The notes beneath the pieces are model-generated. The model ran no database searches, was not told the DNA's origin, and saw only the letters and a program-made list of their open reading frames with translations. From the NCBI GenBank assembly GCA_017540945.1, contig JAFYAB010000037.1:38605-102604 (forward strand): a stretch of DNA of 64,000 bases, written 5' to 3'. Source of the stretch: Oscillospiraceae bacterium (lineage in GTDB: Bacteria; Bacillota_A; Clostridia; Oscillospirales; Oscillospiraceae). This document shows, one piece after another, positions 60,313 to 64,000 of this stretch. A program made the translations under genes and the position numbers. The number at the start of each line of letters is the position of its first letter. Positions within the stretch are counted from its first letter, which is position 1.

Positions 60313-60350
60313 TCGGTTGAACGATTTCCGTTCTCCCTGAATTGACGCAT

Positions 60351-60397
60351 AAACCCCTCCTGTTTCGGGCAAGCTGTCCGAAAAGGAGGGGTTTTTT
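60351..60397 (+). terminator. Amylase terminator overlapping the spoVAC ribosome binding site
   Basis: 11-bp stem AAACCCCTCCT with AGGAGGGGTTT and T6, ending directly at the next ATG. The 3' arm AGGAGGGG is also the Shine-Dalgarno of spoVAC, so folding both ends the amylase transcript and hides that site. Confidence 0.85.
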
Positions 60398-60838
60398 ATG
60401 GAACTCTCAAACGCCGGGTATCAGCAGCTGGCGAACCGGCTGGCGCCGAGATCCCATACGCCGCTGAACTGCCTCAAGGCTTTCAGCGTGGGCGGCGGGA
60501 TCTGCGTCCTGGGCCAGGCAATCAAAAATTTGTATCTGTCCCTGGGCACCGGGACGGAGCCGGCGGGGCTGCTCTGCTCTGTGACCCTGATCTTCCTCTC
60601 GGCTCTGCTGACAGGGCTGGGACTCTATGACGATCTGGCCAAGCACGGCGGCGCCGGGACATTGGTGCCCATCACGGGCTTCGCCAACGCGGTGGCCGCG
60701 CCCGCCGTCGAATTTCAGACCGAAGGCTGGGTCACGGGCATGGCCGTCAAAATGTTCACCATCGCAGGGCCTGTGATCGTATACGGCACCCTGGCGTCGG
60801 TGGTCTACGGGCTCGTCTATTGGATCTTCACGCGATAG
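60398..60838 (+). CDS. spoVAC: Stage V sporulation protein AC
   Basis: The 146-residue protein has four to five membrane helices and the SpoVAC signatures NCLKAFSVGGGICVLGQAI (about 24-42) and GAGTLVPITGFANAVAAPA with EFQTEGWVTGMAVKMFTIAGPVIVYG. In spore formers SpoVAC is the mechanosensitive part of the SpoVA channel that moves dipicolinic acid into the forespore. Its usual neighbours spoVAD and spoVAE are absent here; instead it faces the dipicolinate synthase genes. The ribosome site lies in the amylase terminator stem; no clear sigma-G promoter was found. Confidence 0.9.
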   Translation: MELSNAGYQQLANRLAPRSHTPLNCLKAFSVGGGICVLGQAIKNLYLSLGTGTEPAGLLCSVTLIFLSALLTGLGLYDDLAKHGGAGTLVPITGFANAVAAPAVEFQTEGWVTGMAVKMFTIAGPVIVYGTLASVVYGLVYWIFTR

Positions 60839-60943
60839 CGCCGCAGGGAGCGAACTCGCAGCATCACAAATGTATGCCCGCATCGCTCCCGACATTGCCG
60901 CAGGCAATGAAGCCGCAGTTCAAGCGCGGGGACCTTCCTGCAA

Positions 60944-61519
60944 TCAACGCAGCAGGATGGGCTGGATCTGCTTTCCCTCCAGGGCCGCTGCGACGGTTTC
61001 TGGGATTCGCGCCATGTCGGCCACCAGGGACGCGGGCTTTTTCTCCGGGTCGTCCTGGCCGAAGGGAACGAAATACAGGTGCTTTCTGTCCAGCAGGACT
61101 CCGATGCTCCGGGCGTTGGCCGCCAGGCCGTCGTTGGTGGAGGGCGCCAGCACCACGGGACGGGCGTTCCGCAGATGGGCCTTGCAGGCCAGGGTCACAG
61201 GGGTGTCGGCAATGCCCGCGGCCAGCTTCGCCAGGGTGTTTCCGGTACAGGGGGCGACGATCAGCAGATCCAGCAGCTTTTTGGGGCCGATGGGCTCCAC
61301 CTGGGCCAGGCTGTCCCAAACCCTCCGGCGGCAAATAGCCTCGATCCGGGCGCGGAAATCCGCTGAAGCCCCAAAGCGGCTGTCTACGGTGCCGGCGGCG
61401 GCTGACAGGATGGGCTGTACCGTCTCGAATTCCCGGCACAGGCGGGTCAGGGCAGCCAGAACGGGCTCAAAGGTACAGAAGGAGCCGGTCATTGCAAATC
61501 CGATCCGTTCCGGACGCAT
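60944..61519 (-). CDS. dpaB: Dipicolinate synthase subunit B (flavoprotein fold)
   Basis: The 191-residue protein has the flavoprotein/phosphopantothenoylcysteine decarboxylase-like fold, with GFAMTGSFCTFE at the start, the LLIVAPCTGNTLAKLAAGIADTPVTLA core and VVLAPSTNDGLAANA. With DpaA it makes dipicolinic acid from dihydrodipicolinate for the spore core. It overlaps the dpaA stop by one base. GC-rich overlapping frames in the same region are shadows. Confidence 0.94.
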   Translation of the reverse strand: MRPERIGFAMTGSFCTFEPVLAALTRLCREFETVQPILSAAAGTVDSRFGASADFRARIEAICRRRVWDSLAQVEPIGPKKLLDLLIVAPCTGNTLAKLAAGIADTPVTLACKAHLRNARPVVLAPSTNDGLAANARSIGVLLDRKHLYFVPFGQDDPEKKPASLVADMARIPETVAAALEGKQIQPILLR

Positions 61520-62322
61520 CAGCAGGCCTCCCTTCTCATAATTCCCGCCAGCAGCACCGAGGCTGCGGAGCGGGGCAGACGCCGGCCAGGCAGTGAGTTG
61601 GCTGTCAGAACCCGGAACGCGGGACTGCAGCAGGAGGGCAGCCCGCCGGGCGCGGATGCCAGCTCCACCCAGAGGCAGTCCCGCTCCAGCGCTGAAAGCG
61701 CCGACTGAGAGAGGGTCTGCTCCGGGACTGTGTTGAAGACCACTGCCCAGGAGCCGGACAGCTCCGGAAAGTCCCTCGTTTCGTAACCCAGCTGCTCCGC
61801 CTCCGCCCGGACGCCTGGTCGGCGGGCGGTCACGGTCAGCTTCGCGTGGTGGGCCGCCAGCAGGGCAGCCAGAGGCTTCCCGATCCGGCCATAGCCCAAG
61901 ACCAGGCAGGGCAGGTCAAATAAGGAGCCCTCCAGGTGCTCAGCGCTCAGCGCCAGGGCCGCTTCCGCGGTCAGGCGGCCATTGGCAGCGGCCACGGCCG
62001 GATCCGCCAACAAATCCGTGATCCATCCGCTGCCCGGCAGCTTTTTGTTCAAATCCGCGGGCAAGGCGCCGCCATAGATCCGGGTATGTGCGTCATAGAA
62101 GCCGCGCAGCTCCCCCGTGTCCATGCCCTCCCCGCTTCGGCGCAGCAGCCCCGCGCCATCCATGCAGGGGGTGGGAAGGATCAGCACATCCACGGGTCCG
62201 GTCGGCCTTTGATCCTCCAGGCCGGGAACGCTCAGCGTAAAAACCCGGCCCCTGGGCACAAGGAGCCGGGAAAGCCAGAATTGCCGCCGGTCTCCGCCGA
62301 CGAGCAGATATGTGGGTTCCAT
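61519..62322 (-). CDS. dpaA: Dipicolinate synthase subunit A
   Basis: The 267-residue protein has a short N-terminal domain (VGGDRRQFWLSRLL, GAGLLR region) and a C-terminal Rossmann domain with CLVLGYGRIGKPLAALLA (about 142-160), VVFNTVPE (about 205) and VELASAPGG (about 230), matching DpaA/SpoVFA. It is the first gene of the dpaAB operon and acts in the mother cell. GAGGAG precedes the ATG. Confidence 0.94.
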   Translation of the reverse strand: MEPTYLLVGGDRRQFWLSRLLVPRGRVFTLSVPGLEDQRPTGPVDVLILPTPCMDGAGLLRRSGEGMDTGELRGFYDAHTRIYGGALPADLNKKLPGSGWITDLLADPAVAAANGRLTAEAALALSAEHLEGSLFDLPCLVLGYGRIGKPLAALLAAHHAKLTVTARRPGVRAEAEQLGYETRDFPELSGSWAVVFNTVPEQTLSQSALSALERDCLWVELASAPGGLPSCCSPAFRVLTANSLPGRRLPRSAASVLLAGIMRREAC

Positions 62323-62341
62323 CGCTTCATCTCCTCAAGCC

Positions 62342-62367
62342 AGTATATGATGAATCCACCGAAAGGT
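62342..62367 (-). promoter_or_regulatory. Candidate mother-cell (sigma-K-like) promoter of dpaAB
   Basis: AC, 16 bases, then CATATACT on the minus strand resembles AC-N16/17-CATANNNTA of sigma-K, 20 bases before the dpaA start. In Bacillus this operon is sigma-K dependent. The match is short. Confidence 0.4.
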
Positions 62368-62375
62368 GCCGCACG

Positions 62376-62415
62376 AAAAAAGCTGTCCGAACGTCGAAAC
62401 GTCCGGGCAGCTTTT
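62376..62415 (-). terminator. Terminator of the CHAP-like protein gene
   Basis: 17-bp imperfect stem (AAAAGCTG/CAGCTTTT outer pairs, CCGGACGT inner pairs), TTCG loop, T6 on the minus strand; 3 bases after the stop codon. Confidence 0.85.
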
Positions 62416-62417
62416 CC

Positions 62418-63056
62418 TTAGCTGACCAGCAGGATCCAGCAGCCTGAATTCGGAGCGCTGCTATCGGAGCCCTTGGTCTCAGGGCTTTCCAGCCCCTCAA
62501 AGTGAAGGATGTAATTGTACTGTTGGTAACGGCAGAACGGGCAGCCGTAGGCGGCGTCGCCTGTCCGGTACTCGATCTCGTGACCGGTGCTGTCGCCCCA
62601 GCGTCCGTCGTAGTCCTGATGGGCCGCGACACAGCCGCCGTCGCCCATGCAAATCTCCGCGTGGGTACCCAGAAGGATCAGGATATCGCCCTTCTGCGCT
62701 TCGATCTCCCCTCTGCGGTAGACAACGAATCCATAGGCCGGAAGCTCCTCCAGCATCCCGCCGGTGGAGAGACAGTGCTCAATTTCGAAGCCTCCCTCCA
62801 TCAGCGCTGTGCTGACAAAGGATGTACAGTCGTAGCAGGGGCCCAGGCGGTAGGCCTGGCTGTAGCCGTGAGAATTATCTTCCGCGATCCCAACAGCCCA
62901 TTCAAGCATCGCCTCAATCCGCGGATCGAGGGATTCAGACTGCTCCGCTTCCTCGGGCTCCTCGATCCCACGGCCGCTGCCTTCAAGGGCATAGGCGGGG
63001 ATCAGCAGACAGCCCAGCAGCAGAAGAGAGAGCAGCAGGCTAATGATTTTTCGCAT
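62418..63056 (-). CDS. Secreted CHAP/NlpC-P60-like cysteine hydrolase
   Basis: The 212-residue protein has a signal peptide ending near AYA (about 24). The catalytic region has CYDCTSFVSTALMEGG (Cys in YDCTSF, about 75) and the His in GTHAEICMGDG (about 130) followed by HQDYDGRWGD, the order of Cys-His amidases. Beyond that a Cys-rich segment (YGCPFCRYQQY) and a Ser/Thr tail complete it. It probably cuts peptidoglycan stem peptides or cross-bridges outside the membrane. No partner gene; lies near spore genes but a link is not shown. Confidence 0.75.
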   Translation of the reverse strand: MRKIISLLLSLLLLGCLLIPAYALEGSGRGIEEPEEAEQSESLDPRIEAMLEWAVGIAEDNSHGYSQAYRLGPCYDCTSFVSTALMEGGFEIEHCLSTGGMLEELPAYGFVVYRRGEIEAQKGDILILLGTHAEICMGDGGCVAAHQDYDGRWGDSTGHEIEYRTGDAAYGCPFCRYQQYNYILHFEGLESPETKGSDSSAPNSGCWILLVS

Positions 63057-63177
63057 TCAAACACTCCAATAATAAAATCGGTCTGTTTCAGACCCGCGAT
63101 ATATTAGCAGATATTGTCATAAAAAGCAACAAAAATATCAAAATATTTACAAATTATTGCGTTTTTTGTAAAGAATA

Positions 63178-63213
63178 CAGAAAAAACAGCCGCAGAAGCT
63201 TCCACGGCTGTTT
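63178..63213 (-). terminator. Terminator of clpB
   Basis: 9-bp stem AAACAGCCG/CGGCTGTTT with T-rich tail TTTTTTCTG on the minus strand, 24 bases after the stop. Confidence 0.85.
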
Positions 63214-63236
63214 ACTCTGTATGCAAAATATGCAAC

Positions 63237-64000
<764 letters not shown>

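Noticed and set aside
60839..60943. Possible small gene or regulatory RNA between spoVAC and dpaB
   Set aside because: Only a weak GGGAGCGA/TCGCTCCC pairing; no T run, ribosome site or known RNA motif.
60864..61439. 191-residue frame overlapping dpaB on the same strand
   Set aside because: Out-of-frame shadow with Pro/Arg/Gly bias; dpaB has the clear family motifs.

Overview
The window looks like chromosomal DNA of a GC-rich, spore-forming, anaerobic Clostridia member, most plausibly Oscillospiraceae/Oscillospirales (inference from content only). The evidence is the rplU-prp-rpmA-obg order with a Prp-cleaved L27 leader, a glgB-glgC-glgD-glgA glycogen operon, SpoVAC and both dipicolinate synthase subunits, SLH-domain surface protein, lipoprotein glycan hydrolases and single-chain L-serine dehydratase. 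Promoters are mostly sigma-A like (TTGACA-N17-TATAAT type). tRNA genes encode CCA and are followed within 1-3 bases by strong hairpin terminators. No CRISPR array, prophage, insertion sequence or rRNA was found. Layout: 0-2 kb holds two G3E (CobW-type) GTPases and tRNA-Arg. 2.1-6.6 kb holds a secreted SLH/CHAP-like protein and an ECF sigma factor translationally coupled to a membrane-anchored serpin. 6.6-16.4 kb holds a DNA glycosylase, tRNA-Gly, an XRE membrane regulator, sdaA, sbcDC, a 58-residue gene and proS. 16.6-25.7 kb holds the ribosomal-protein operon, a PfkB kinase/GNAT pair, an acyltransferase/PAP2 pair and two peptidases (S9, M42). 25.9-31.6 kb is the glycogen operon. 31.7-37.9 kb is an accessory block of regulators, five GNAT acetyltransferase domains, a PAP2 protein and a P-loop kinase-like protein, headed on one side by a TetR gene with a textbook double operator. 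38-45.4 kb holds panE, tRNA-Glu, tRNA-Lys, dusB, an ECF sigma/anti-sigma pair, a glutamate racemase fused to an HD domain, and prfC. 45.5-60.3 kb is a carbohydrate region: two GH53 galactanases with an unrecognised 614-residue protein and a zinc-ribbon miniprotein, an AraC regulator, an MalEFGK-type sugar ABC transporter whose binding protein carries a SusE/SusF-like tail, two small membrane proteins and a secreted alpha-amylase. 60.4-64 kb holds spoVAC facing dpaAB, a secreted CHAP/NlpC-like protein and the 3' part of clpB. The functional themes are glycan breakdown and storage (extracellular amylase and galactanase, ABC import, intracellular galactanase, glycogen synthesis), spore dipicolinate production and transport, and envelope sensing through two ECF sigma systems. 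The most unusual items are the sigma factor/serpin pair with a candidate ECF-type autoregulatory promoter, the galactanase operon with its unknown central gene, two in-frame fused genes that keep an internal ribosome binding site (murI-HD and GNAT-GNAT), and an inverted-repeat element that contains the divergent sdaA/sbcD promoters.
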